This document shows, piece by piece, positions 1 to 7,519 of a DNA stretch of 64,000 nucleotides. The notes below the pieces were generated by a model. The model did not search any database. It saw nothing but the letters and a program-made list of their open reading frames with translations, and was not told where the DNA came from. How positions within the stretch are numbered: the stretch's first letter is position 1; the number at the start of each line of letters is the position of its first letter. Position numbers and translations under genes: made by a program. The stretch is from an uncultured bacterium. Its GTDB lineage: Bacteria > Elusimicrobiota > Elusimicrobia > Elusimicrobiales > Elusimicrobiaceae. The stretch covers positions 106,196 to 170,195 of the forward strand of contig CASEVJ010000007.1 of NCBI GenBank assembly GCA_949291365.1, read 5' to 3'.

Positions 1-443
1 AAAGAACGCTTATTTTAATTAAACCGGACGCTATTGAAAAACGTTTGACGGGGCTGGTGTTGTCCCGTTTTGAAGCGCTTGGGCTGGAAATAGCCGGCGC
101 CAAAGTGGTGCGCGCTACCGAAGAGCTGCTGCGCCAGCATTATGATAATTTGAAAGGGACACCCTTTGTAGACGAAGTGGTGAAATTTATGATGGGGGAT
201 TATAATAATTTGCCCGACCACCGCATTTACGCTTTTGTGCTGCGCGGGGACAACGCCGTAGCGCGTGTGCGCGCCGCGCTGGGCGCCACCAATCCCGAAA
301 AGGCCGACCCCTGGACGCTGCGCGGCCAGTTTGGCTGTATTAAAAACGGCGTTATGCAGAATGCGGTGCACGCTTCCGGCACGCCGCAGGAAGCGGAGCG
401 GGAAATAGCTTTGTGGTTTAGAGCGGAAGAAGTGTTGCCATGA
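1..443 (+). CDS. ndk: Nucleoside diphosphate kinase (5' end cut by window edge)
   Basis: Transfers the gamma phosphate of ATP to nucleoside diphosphates through a phosphohistidine. The reading frame is open from base 3 and reads RTLILIKPDAIEKRLTG, the typical family N-terminus, so only the start codon and about one further codon lie outside the window. The active-site segment NAVHASGTPQEAEREI contains the catalytic His in the H-[AG]-S context, and the protein has the usual length for the family (about 146 residues). The stop overlaps the ATG of the next gene by four bases, so the two are probably translated together. An internal TTG at 45 could be taken as a start by software, but the conserved N-terminal strand upstream of it argues against that. 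Confidence 0.96.
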   Translation, partial: RTLILIKPDAIEKRLTGLVLSRFEALGLEIAGAKVVRATEELLRQHYDNLKGTPFVDEVVKFMMGDYNNLPDHRIYAFVLRGDNAVARVRAALGATNPEKADPWTLRGQFGCIKNGVMQNAVHASGTPQEAEREIALWFRAEEVLP

Positions 444-1291
444 AAAAATTGAGTTTTTTGTTTTCTGCCAGTTTGTTTTTTGCTCCGGCACTTTTTGCAC
501 AGGCGCAAGGTACAGAGGTTGCCTTGAAAACGCAGGACGGCTGGGAGATAGCCGCGCTGTACCAGCCGGCCAAAGAGGAACAAAAAACCGTGCTTTTGCT
601 GCATGATATTGGCAAAAACAAAGAGGAATTTACAACGTTTTCCGGCAAATTAGCCGATCAGGGCATTGGATATTTGGCGGTGGATTTGCGCGGGCATGGC
701 AAAAGCGTCAACAAGGGCGCTTACGAAACATTTGCCAAAGAAGGCGTAGATAATGACTACAATAAAATGTCGCGCGATGTGGACGCGGCAATTGCGTATT
801 TGCAAAATAAGGGAATAAACGAAGAAAACATAGTGCTAGTCGGGGCCGGCATGGGGGCGAATGTGGCGGCAAAAGCAGCCAGCATGCATTCTGCCGTAGG
901 CGGAGTGGCGTTGATTACTCCGGTAACCAATTTCCGCGACGTATTGTCCATTCCGGCGTTGCGCGTATACAAAGGGTTAGTATTTATTGCTGCGGCTGCA
1001 GACGACAAAAAGACCTTTTTGGAGGCCAGTTTGTTGCGCAACGTAGCGTTTTTAAGCTCTGGGGAAGGGCAGGTGGTGTTTGCCACGGCTTATGACCAGT
1101 CCGGTCATGATTTGTTAGACCGCTGGGTAACGCCGGAGCTGATACAATGGCTGCTTACACCTAAGCGGCCTGAAATAAAACCCGATGTCGTAGCAGAGCA
1201 ACCGCAACCGCAGCCGCAGCTGTACGATACGTATGTGCCGGTGGCTCCCTCTGCCACGGAAGACGCGTTGGTTCCCTCGGTTCTTTATTAG
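440..1291 (+). CDS. Secreted alpha/beta-hydrolase fold protein lacking the nucleophile serine
   Basis: 283 residues with a cleavable signal peptide (residues 1 to about 22, ending AQAQ), then an alpha/beta-hydrolase domain: LLLHDIG at 52-58, DLRGHGKS near 82-89, and a C-terminal His in SGHDLLD. The nucleophile elbow, normally G-x-S-x-G, reads GAGMG at 135-139, so the catalytic Ser position is Gly137 (codon GGC at 848-850, one base change from AGC). The acidic and His members of the triad seem to be present. The last 45 residues are a Pro/Gln-rich tail. It overlaps ndk by ATGA. It is probably a periplasmic protein of the prolyl-oligopeptidase or lysophospholipase-like group. It may be catalytically dead or use another mechanism; no substrate can be assigned. 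Confidence 0.85.
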   Translation: MKKLSFLFSASLFFAPALFAQAQGTEVALKTQDGWEIAALYQPAKEEQKTVLLLHDIGKNKEEFTTFSGKLADQGIGYLAVDLRGHGKSVNKGAYETFAKEGVDNDYNKMSRDVDAAIAYLQNKGINEENIVLVGAGMGANVAAKAASMHSAVGGVALITPVTNFRDVLSIPALRVYKGLVFIAAAADDKKTFLEASLLRNVAFLSSGEGQVVFATAYDQSGHDLLDRWVTPELIQWLLTPKRPEIKPDVVAEQPQPQPQLYDTYVPVAPSATEDALVPSVLY

Positions 1292-1322
1292 TTCACAGGG
1301 ACGGGACGCGCAAGGAGGAGAG

Positions 1323-2267
1323 ATGAAACCTTCTCGTATTGTTTTTCCCGGTTTTTGGTTTGGCAGCAGCACCTTGCCGCAGGCCAAAGCGGCGGCCGCG
1401 CGCGGAGTGGGCGGTTTTTGCGTGTACGGAGGCACTGCCCGGCAAGTGAAGCATTTTGCCGAAGCGGTGCGGGAGGCCTCCCCCTATGACCACCTGTTAA
1501 TCTGTGCCGATATAGAAGAAGATTTGTCCGAAATTATCAAAGACGCTCCGCCTTTGCCTTCCAATGCCCAGCTGGGGGCAGAAAATAATACAGAAGGGTC
1601 CTACCGCAAAGGGCTTATCAGCGCGCGCATGGCGCGCAGCGTGGGGATAGACTGGCTGCTCTCACCGGTGGTGGATATTGGCTATCAAAGCCCTGCTTTT
1701 TGTGAAACTCCCATGTCTGTAGCGCGTTTGGCGGGGGATTATGTAGCCGGTGTATCCAATGGCGGTGCGCTAAACTGCGTAAAATATTTCCCGGGCGTAA
1801 GCGGCATTCTCAAAACGCTGGCTCAAATGGAAGATGCGGAATTTGTACCCTATAAACACATGTTCCGCCGCTGTGATGCGATTATGCCTTCGGATATGGT
1901 ATTTGCCAATATAGACCCGGCTGAACGAGCGATGATGTCGGATAAAATCATTAAAGGGCTTTTAAAAAAACGTTTAAATTACAAGGGCTGTGTGGTGGGG
2001 GCGCCTTTATATAAAAGCCGGATAAAAAATGAGCCCGCCGCTGTTTTGCAGATGATATCCTGCGGGGTGGAAATGATTTTGGCTCCGCAGAATGCCAAAG
2101 ACGTACTGGACACGGTAGAGAAAGAATTTGACAAGGGAAATATTACCGAAGAAGTGATACACAGTATTTCCAACCATGAGCTGTTTGCCAGCAAAGTCAT
2201 GACATCCACCGCTCCGGTGTTTACGACCAAAGAGGCCTTTGCCATGGCCAAAGAGTTTAAAAAATAA
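1323..2267 (+). CDS. Glycoside hydrolase family 3-like protein with altered active site
   Basis: 314 residues. The start is the ATG at 1323, which has a strong AGGAGGAG site just upstream; earlier in-frame starts overlap the preceding gene. The overall pattern follows NagZ-type beta-N-acetylhexosaminidases: a glycine-rich first strand (VGGFCVYGG), NCVKYFPG at 151-158 where NagZ has KHFPGHGD, FVPYKHMFRRCDAIMPSDMV, then SDKIIKGLLKKRLNYKGCVV and ISCGVEMILAP. The His/Asp acid-base dyad after FPG is missing (VSG follows), and the nucleophile segment usually reading (S/T)D(D/E)L reads VGAPL. No signal peptide is visible. The fold assignment is fairly firm, but hydrolase activity is doubtful. It could be a binding or regulatory relative of NagZ. 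Confidence 0.75.
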   Translation: MKPSRIVFPGFWFGSSTLPQAKAAAARGVGGFCVYGGTARQVKHFAEAVREASPYDHLLICADIEEDLSEIIKDAPPLPSNAQLGAENNTEGSYRKGLISARMARSVGIDWLLSPVVDIGYQSPAFCETPMSVARLAGDYVAGVSNGGALNCVKYFPGVSGILKTLAQMEDAEFVPYKHMFRRCDAIMPSDMVFANIDPAERAMMSDKIIKGLLKKRLNYKGCVVGAPLYKSRIKNEPAAVLQMISCGVEMILAPQNAKDVLDTVEKEFDKGNITEEVIHSISNHELFASKVMTSTAPVFTTKEAFAMAKEFKK

Positions 2268-2410
2268 ACCGCCGCAGTACGGCTGTGCGCCGGAATGGTT
2301 GGCCCATAAGAGCGCTGCCGCCTTATGAAGATGCACAGATAAAAGCTCCGCTTTCGGGAGAAAACCCTTCCGCTTTCGGAATATCTCCCACAGTTTGCTG
2401 TATGCAATTA

Positions 2411-2438
2411 AAAACCCCGCTGTGTTGAGCTGGGTTTT
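2411..2438. terminator. Bidirectional terminator between convergent genes
   Basis: Inverted repeat AAAACCC (2411-2417) / GGGTTTT (2432-2438) with an inner GCT/AGC pair. The minus-strand transcript has the better T-run (TTTTTAATT), so it mainly ends the lpx operon. The rest of the 2268-2450 gap shows no other feature. Confidence 0.75.
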
Positions 2439-2450
2439 GGCTGATTCAAT

Positions 2451-3278
2451 TTAAATAGCCATTACGCAAATACCATTTTGGTCGGCCAGTTCCACCACTT
2501 CTTCCAAATCCAGCACCAGCGTTTTTTCCGCTTCAAAAGCCAGCAGTTTGAAGCCGGCCTGCTGCAAAGATTGCATAGTGCCTTTGCCAATTACCGGTAA
2601 ATCAAAACGGTCGTCCTGATTAGGGCGGGCCACTTTGACTACCGCCACGCAGTTTTGTTTTTCCGCTGATTTTTTATACAGTTCCCCTGCGCGCTGGATG
2701 CAGGCGTCCGTCCCTTCCATGCCTTCTACGGCTATTACTGCATTTTCGCCCACTACACAGGTAAGCCCAATGTCCAATCCGGCTATAGCTTTGGCTATTT
2801 TAAAGCCATATTGGGCGGTTTGTTGCTCCTGCGGGGTGGGTTGACGGCGGCTTAAAATGCCTTTGGGCGGCATAAAATGCTCTAAATACAGCGCAGAGTG
2901 AACAAATTCTATGCCTTCTTTTTTAAACTCTTCAATGACGCGTGAAAGGATATGTTTGGTCTGCATAGATTTGAGCGAGGCCAAAAATTTGGCCCCGCGC
3001 AAATCTGGCATTAAGTTGGAAAATACCGACGTGTGCTGCACGCGCCCTGCCATGAGCAGACGCGTAACGCCGTGCTGTTTAAAGAATGCCAGCCCTTTGC
3101 CCATCTGGCCCAGGCGCATTTCTTTATAAACACAGGCCACGCCGCGGAAATCTTCTTCCCGTGCGTTTCCTTTCAGCCCGGCCACCACCACTTCTACGCC
3201 TTTTTGGGCGGCCTGCTGGGCAATATAAACGGGCATTTTGCCTTCACCGGCAATAATGCCCAGTTTTTCAGTCGTCAT
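2451..3278 (-). CDS. lpxI: UDP-2,3-diacylglucosamine pyrophosphatase LpxI
   Basis: 275 residues, the size of the LpxI (DUF1009) family. This enzyme hydrolyses UDP-2,3-diacylglucosamine to lipid X and UMP, the fourth step of lipid A synthesis, in lineages without LpxH. The N-terminal domain begins GIIAGEGKMPVYIAQQA. The C-terminal domain carries AVIAVEGMEGTDACIQRAGE and VKVARPNQDDRFDLPVIG, the two segments typical of the family and holding its conserved acidic residues. It is the last gene of the envelope operon, its ATG overlapping the lpxA stop by 11 bases, and is followed by a terminator. No lpxB follows, although lpxB often sits here in other bacteria. Confidence 0.93.
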   Translation of the reverse strand: MTTEKLGIIAGEGKMPVYIAQQAAQKGVEVVVAGLKGNAREEDFRGVACVYKEMRLGQMGKGLAFFKQHGVTRLLMAGRVQHTSVFSNLMPDLRGAKFLASLKSMQTKHILSRVIEEFKKEGIEFVHSALYLEHFMPPKGILSRRQPTPQEQQTAQYGFKIAKAIAGLDIGLTCVVGENAVIAVEGMEGTDACIQRAGELYKKSAEKQNCVAVVKVARPNQDDRFDLPVIGKGTMQSLQQAGFKLLAFEAEKTLVLDLEEVVELADQNGICVMAI

Positions 3279-4077
3279 TGGCCTCGTTGATTTTGCGTTT
3301 GGCGGCGGTTATGCCGCGTTTTGTATTTTTGCAAAAATCCAGCATTTCCTGCACGGCGGCAATCGGTTTTTCCGCTTCCAGCTGGGCAATAGCGTCTTTG
3401 AGCAGCATTCGGGAGCGGAAAAGCACTTTAAACGCGCGTTTGACAGCCATAATTTCGTCGCGTTTCATGCCGGCGCGGCGCATGCCTACCACGTTAAGCC
3501 CCACCAACCGGGCGCGTTCGCCCTGTGCGGTGCAGAACGGAGGGACGTCCAGCGGCACCATGGCTCCGCCGGAAAGCATAGCCAGTTTTCCTACGCGTAC
3601 AAACTGGTGCACGCCCACCATGCCGGAGGTAATGACGCGGTCGGCCAAATGAACATGGCCGGCAATGCCGGTGCTGTTAGCCAAAATGATATGGCTTCCC
3701 AATTGGCAGTCGTGTGCCACATGGGAGTTGGCCATCAGCAGACAGCCGTCTCCCAAGCGGGTCGGATTGTCTACGCTGGTGGAGCGGTGAACAGTGACGC
3801 ATTCGCGTATTTTGTTGCCGCTGCCCATGATGACCATGCTTTGCACACTGTCATCGTAGGACAAGTCCTGCGGTTTAACGCCTATAGACGCGTGTGCAAT
3901 TACTTCGTTATCATCACCCATGACCGTATTTTCAATAATGCAGAAAGGCCCTATGCGGTTGTTTTTGCCCATCGTCACGTTGGGGCCTATGACAGTATAG
4001 GGCCCAATAACGGTGGACGGATCAATCTTAGCGCTAGGGTCTATGATTGCGGTGGGGTGAATGTGGGTGTCAGACAT
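3268..4077 (-). CDS. lpxA: Acyl-ACP--UDP-N-acetylglucosamine O-acyltransferase
   Basis: 269 residues, close to the usual length of about 262. The enzyme adds the first 3-hydroxyacyl chain to UDP-GlcNAc, beginning lipid A synthesis in the cytoplasm. The N-terminal two thirds are hexapeptide repeats forming the left-handed beta helix (IHPTAIIDPSAKIDPSTVIG). The catalytic His lies in NSHVAHDCQLGSHI, and the family segment VGVHQFVRVGKLAMLSGG follows. The C-terminal helices begin around GLNVVGMRRAGM. It overlaps fabZ upstream by 8 bases and lpxI downstream by 11, so translation of the three is probably coupled. Confidence 0.97.
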   Translation of the reverse strand: MSDTHIHPTAIIDPSAKIDPSTVIGPYTVIGPNVTMGKNNRIGPFCIIENTVMGDDNEVIAHASIGVKPQDLSYDDSVQSMVIMGSGNKIRECVTVHRSTSVDNPTRLGDGCLLMANSHVAHDCQLGSHIILANSTGIAGHVHLADRVITSGMVGVHQFVRVGKLAMLSGGAMVPLDVPPFCTAQGERARLVGLNVVGMRRAGMKRDEIMAVKRAFKVLFRSRMLLKDAIAQLEAEKPIAAVQEMLDFCKNTKRGITAAKRKINEANDD

Positions 4078-4561
4078 GAAGGTTCTCTCCTAATATGAAC
4101 GTCAGGTACGCCTGCGTGCAGAGTTTGCCGTTGACATACGCCTCCGCGTAAATGCGCGAGAGCTTGCCAAGTCGCAGAATTTGCACCGGCATTTGCAAAG
4201 TGTCCCCCGGTACGACCATTCCCCTGAATTTGGCACTTTCTATGCCTAAAAAAAGAGGCAGCCCTTTTCCGTCGTCATTGACGCGATCCATAATAGCCCC
4301 GCCGAATGCCTGGGAAATACTTTCCAATATCAGTACACCCGGCATAATGGGTTTTTGCGGGAAATGCCCCTTGAAAAAATATTCTTTTCCGGTTACTTTT
4401 TTAATCCCTACGCAAGTTTTCCCGTCTTCAATAATGCGTACTTCGTCCACCAGCAGAAACGGGTCTCGGTGTGGAATATTGCGTTTGATGTCTTCTTGGC
4501 TTAATACTTTGCTAACCGGCTGTTCCAACAGCGCCGCCAAAGGCGGGTGCTTCTCTTTCAT
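4070..4561 (-). CDS. fabZ: 3-hydroxyacyl-ACP dehydratase FabZ
   Basis: 163 residues, hot-dog fold. FabZ dehydrates 3-hydroxyacyl-ACP in fatty-acid elongation and competes with LpxA and LpxD for the same substrate pool, which explains its place in this operon. The motif IPHRDPFLLVDEV and the active-site segment GHFPQKPIMPGVLILES carry the catalytic His and Glu. The first 20 residues (up to VSKVLSQEDI) are a short extension compared with the E. coli protein. It overlaps lpxC by ATGA upstream and lpxA by 8 bases downstream. In Bacteroidetes FabZ is fused to LpxC; here the two are separate but adjacent. Confidence 0.96.
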   Translation of the reverse strand: MKEKHPPLAALLEQPVSKVLSQEDIKRNIPHRDPFLLVDEVRIIEDGKTCVGIKKVTGKEYFFKGHFPQKPIMPGVLILESISQAFGGAIMDRVNDDGKGLPLFLGIESAKFRGMVVPGDTLQMPVQILRLGKLSRIYAEAYVNGKLCTQAYLTFILGENLHV

Positions 4562-5382
4562 TTCTCCTCCGAATTTGCCAACAGCAGGCGCGCAAACAAC
4601 ACATTGTGTTTGTGCCCGCCCATGCGGCAGGTGATTTTCAGCTGGCCCAGGCGTTTGCCCGTTAAGCTGAAATCCCCCACTAAATCTAAAATTTTATGCC
4701 GTACCAGCTCGTCGCTGTAGCGCAGCTCGTTTAAAAATTTGTCTTTGCCCACCACCACGGCATTTTCCAAACTGCCGCCTTTGGCCAGTCCGTGCGCTTT
4801 GAGAAAAGCCAGTTCCTCTTCAAAACCAAACGTGCGTGCACGGCTGATTTGCTCCAGGTAATTGCCGGTAGTCAATTCTACGGTATACTCCTGGCGTCCT
4901 ACCAGCGGGTGCCTATGCTCATAGACAAAGGTAATGGTCAGTTTGTCTGCCGGTTCGGCGCTATAACTAATGGGGCCGCATGCATAAGAAACAGGTTGTT
5001 TAAGCGTTAAGAGGGGTAAATCCCCGTCCAGCTCACGCAGACCGGCCTGCTGCAGGCAGCGGGCGTACACAGAAGCAGAGCCGTCCGTCACCGGTGGTTC
5101 CGGGCCGTCCATTTCCACGGTAGCATCGGTAATGCCCAGCGCGCTTAAGGCGGAAAGAACATGCTCCACCGTCCATACTTCCGCGGTGTCGTTTTTGAGG
5201 TTGGTGCCGCGCAGGGTAGATCCCACATGATTTAGATCTGCCCGAATAGGCAGCGAACCGGGGATATCCGTGCGGACAAAATGAATACCGTTTTCGGCGG
5301 GTTTAAACGTCATGACGGATTTAACACCCGTATGCAAACCCACCCCTTCCACACAGGTGGGCTGTTGAATGGTTTTTCGCAT
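4558..5382 (-). CDS. lpxC: UDP-3-O-acyl-N-acetylglucosamine deacetylase
   Basis: 274 residues. This zinc enzyme performs the committed deacetylation step of lipid A synthesis. The N-terminus reads TCVEGVGLHTG as in all LpxC. The zinc and catalytic residues are visible in TVEHVLSA (Glu-His), VRHKILDLVGD (His...Asp) and GGHKHN (general-base His). It is somewhat shorter than the roughly 305-residue E. coli enzyme, lacking part of the C-terminus. Its start lies one base beyond the lpxD stop, and its stop overlaps fabZ, so it is an internal member of the operon; in E. coli lpxC is in a different cluster. Confidence 0.97.
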   Translation of the reverse strand: MRKTIQQPTCVEGVGLHTGVKSVMTFKPAENGIHFVRTDIPGSLPIRADLNHVGSTLRGTNLKNDTAEVWTVEHVLSALSALGITDATVEMDGPEPPVTDGSASVYARCLQQAGLRELDGDLPLLTLKQPVSYACGPISYSAEPADKLTITFVYEHRHPLVGRQEYTVELTTGNYLEQISRARTFGFEEELAFLKAHGLAKGGSLENAVVVGKDKFLNELRYSDELVRHKILDLVGDFSLTGKRLGQLKITCRMGGHKHNVLFARLLLANSEEK

Positions 5383-5383
5383 A

Positions 5384-6409
5384 TTATTTTTCCACGGCCT
5401 TTTTAATGAGTTTCAATTCTTTATAAATTTCCGGCAATTTGCCTTGTACGGCTAAAATGCGCAGCATTTCTTTCATCGGTTTAGCTGGCGTGCCGAAATA
5501 GGGCACCCCGTCCGGGATATCGCAGGTTACGCCGGACTGGGCAGCAATCTGCACCCCGTTGCCGATATGCAAATGACCAATAATGCCCACTTGGCCCGCG
5601 GCGATAACACCGTTTCCCAGCGTGGTCGTGCCCGCAATGCCTACTTGGGAGCACATAATACAGCTCTGGCCCACTTTTACATTATGCGCAATTTGCACTA
5701 GGTTGTCTACTTTGGTGTTAGCACCCACCACCGTGTGCGCCAGTTTGGCGCGGTCTACGCAGGAGTTGGCCTGTATTTCCACATCATCTTCTATAATTAC
5801 ATTGCCAATTTGCGGGATTTTGTGATGGCGCCCTTCATGAAAGATAAATCCAAATCCGTCATTTCCGATTTTGGCCCCCGGCTGTAAAATGACGTGGTTT
5901 TTAAGTACGCAGTCCTCCCGAACCACCACCTGCGGATACAAAATGCAGTTTTGCCCGACTTGGGTGCGCTTGCCGATGTATACCTGCGGAAAAATGACCG
6001 TATTGTCTCCCACGGTTACATCATCTTCAATCACGCTGTACGCCCCCACGGATACGTTTTCCCCCAGTTTGGCTGAAGGGCTGATGACGGCAGTGGGGTG
6101 AATGCCCGGTGTGTGTTTGGGGGTTTGTGCGTCCCAGTACTGCACCAAAAGCGTAAAGGCCCACTCCGGGTTTTGAGCATAAAGAAAATTGGTTTTAAGC
6201 GGCAGCTCTTTGTCTTTGGCGGCTTGGGGCACAATCAGCGCCCCGGCGGCAAAGTCCGGCGGAACGGTGAGGTTTTCTATGCGGCTTAAATAGCATATTC
6301 CGTCCGGTCTGGGTTCGGCTAAATCGCAAATATGTTTAATGACAAAATTTTCATCTCCGGCCAGTTCTGCTCCGGTAATTTCGGCTACTTTTTTGAGCGT
6401 CAGTTCCAT
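5384..6409 (-). CDS. lpxD: UDP-3-O-(3-hydroxyacyl)glucosamine N-acyltransferase
   Basis: 341 residues, typical for LpxD. It adds the second hydroxyacyl chain in lipid A synthesis. The N-terminal uridine-binding domain (to about residue 100) precedes a hexapeptide-repeat beta helix starting GIHPTAVISPSAKLGENV. The catalytic His is in LVQIAHNVKVG, and a second conserved His is in GIIGHLHIG. The tail with PYFGTPAKPMKEMLR and a Lys-rich C-terminal helix is standard. It lies 12 bases after skp and one base before lpxC. A GGAGG site precedes the start. Confidence 0.97.
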   Translation of the reverse strand: MELTLKKVAEITGAELAGDENFVIKHICDLAEPRPDGICYLSRIENLTVPPDFAAGALIVPQAAKDKELPLKTNFLYAQNPEWAFTLLVQYWDAQTPKHTPGIHPTAVISPSAKLGENVSVGAYSVIEDDVTVGDNTVIFPQVYIGKRTQVGQNCILYPQVVVREDCVLKNHVILQPGAKIGNDGFGFIFHEGRHHKIPQIGNVIIEDDVEIQANSCVDRAKLAHTVVGANTKVDNLVQIAHNVKVGQSCIMCSQVGIAGTTTLGNGVIAAGQVGIIGHLHIGNGVQIAAQSGVTCDIPDGVPYFGTPAKPMKEMLRILAVQGKLPEIYKELKLIKKAVEK

Positions 6410-6421
6410 AGGTTCCTCCGG

Positions 6422-7510
6422 TTATTTCTTTTTCCGGTATTTTTTGGATTTCTTGAGCGTGCTCACGAAATCTTTTGTTACGTTGACGGGCTGCTGTCCA
6501 TACAGGATTTCATCTTTGCGCACCACCGCGCCGATATTGCGCTTTTTGGCAAAAGACTTAATTTCCGTATAGATATCCTGCAAAATATTTTTTACTTCTT
6601 CTTTTTCCAGGTTTAAAATTTCTTCCCGGGTCTGATATTTATAATTATCAATAAAAAAGTGACGTTCTGCAATAATTTTTTTATTGGCGCCAATGCGCTC
6701 GGTAACATCATCCAGCTGGGCCGGTGAATTGAGCGGGGAGGTGGTAATCATCTCCGCTCCGGAAAAAATCAGCCGGTTGAGCACGTTGACCAGCTCCAGC
6801 GTATCGGCGCTTTCGGGCACTTTGGGCTCCAGCTCCTGGTCGGTTACAATGCGTTCGTAAAAAGGTTTCAGCTCGGCCAGCTGGCGCGAAAGCAGTTTGT
6901 TTTCCGCTTCCAGCGCGGCAATAATGTCTTTGGCGTTTTCCACTTCCCGCTCTTTGGCTTTTATTTTAATGTCAATTTGCTGTTTGACGGTCTGCGTGCG
7001 CGGATGTTCATTAAAGGCAATATCAATGTCTATAAACGCCACAGTTAGACATTGTTTAAGGTCTTTTTCATCCATATCGGCGGATTTGTCGGCTGCAAAT
7101 ACCGGCGTTGCGTCCGCGGCGGCGGCTAGGGCGGCCTGGTCGGGGGACAAATCGTCTGGCTGTGCAGCAATATCGGCAGCAGCTGTTACCGGCTCCGCGT
7201 CCGGGGCGGGGCTGGGCTGGTTTTGCTGTTGCTCGTCCCAGGCCTGCTGTTTGGTATGCTCGGAAAGGGTAATATCGCCGCTTTCGGCGGCTTTGTCCGC
7301 CACGGCAGGCGGGGCCTGCATGGGGGCGCTTTGCACCGTCGGCGCGGAAACTTTGTCAGCTTTGTCTTCCTCTTCCGTGCGGTTTTGGGCCTTGATGGCT
7401 TCAATGACGGCTTGTTCCTGCGGGGTCAATTCGTCCGCAGCAAGCTCCTGCGCCGCAATTTCCATTGCGCCGCATAGCAACACAACCGGCAGCCAGCAAA
7501 TATATCGCAT
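6422..7510 (-). CDS. OmpH/Skp-family periplasmic chaperone with long Ala/Pro linker
   Basis: 362 residues with an N-terminal signal peptide (about residues 1-20). Skp binds unfolded outer-membrane proteins leaving the Sec translocon and hands them to BamA. The Skp-like part begins near residue 157 (LTVAFIDIDIAFNEHPRTQ) and continues as a charged coiled coil (KIKAKEREVENAKDIIAALEAE). Between the signal peptide and that domain lie about 130 low-complexity residues rich in Ala, Pro, Asp and Gln, making the protein roughly twice the usual 160-180 residues. The C-terminus is very basic (KKSKKYRKKK). It follows bamA by 9 bases, the classic bamA-skp order. Confidence 0.85.
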   Translation of the reverse strand: MRYICWLPVVLLCGAMEIAAQELAADELTPQEQAVIEAIKAQNRTEEEDKADKVSAPTVQSAPMQAPPAVADKAAESGDITLSEHTKQQAWDEQQQNQPSPAPDAEPVTAAADIAAQPDDLSPDQAALAAAADATPVFAADKSADMDEKDLKQCLTVAFIDIDIAFNEHPRTQTVKQQIDIKIKAKEREVENAKDIIAALEAENKLLSRQLAELKPFYERIVTDQELEPKVPESADTLELVNVLNRLIFSGAEMITTSPLNSPAQLDDVTERIGANKKIIAERHFFIDNYKYQTREEILNLEKEEVKNILQDIYTEIKSFAKKRNIGAVVRKDEILYGQQPVNVTKDFVSTLKKSKKYRKKK

Positions 7511-7519
7511 AACTATATC

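Noticed and set aside
3238..4098. Long plus-strand frame of 286 codons opposite lpxA
   Set aside because: It is the antisense shadow of lpxA; the protein is low-quality His/Ala/Gly text with no family pattern and no ribosome site.
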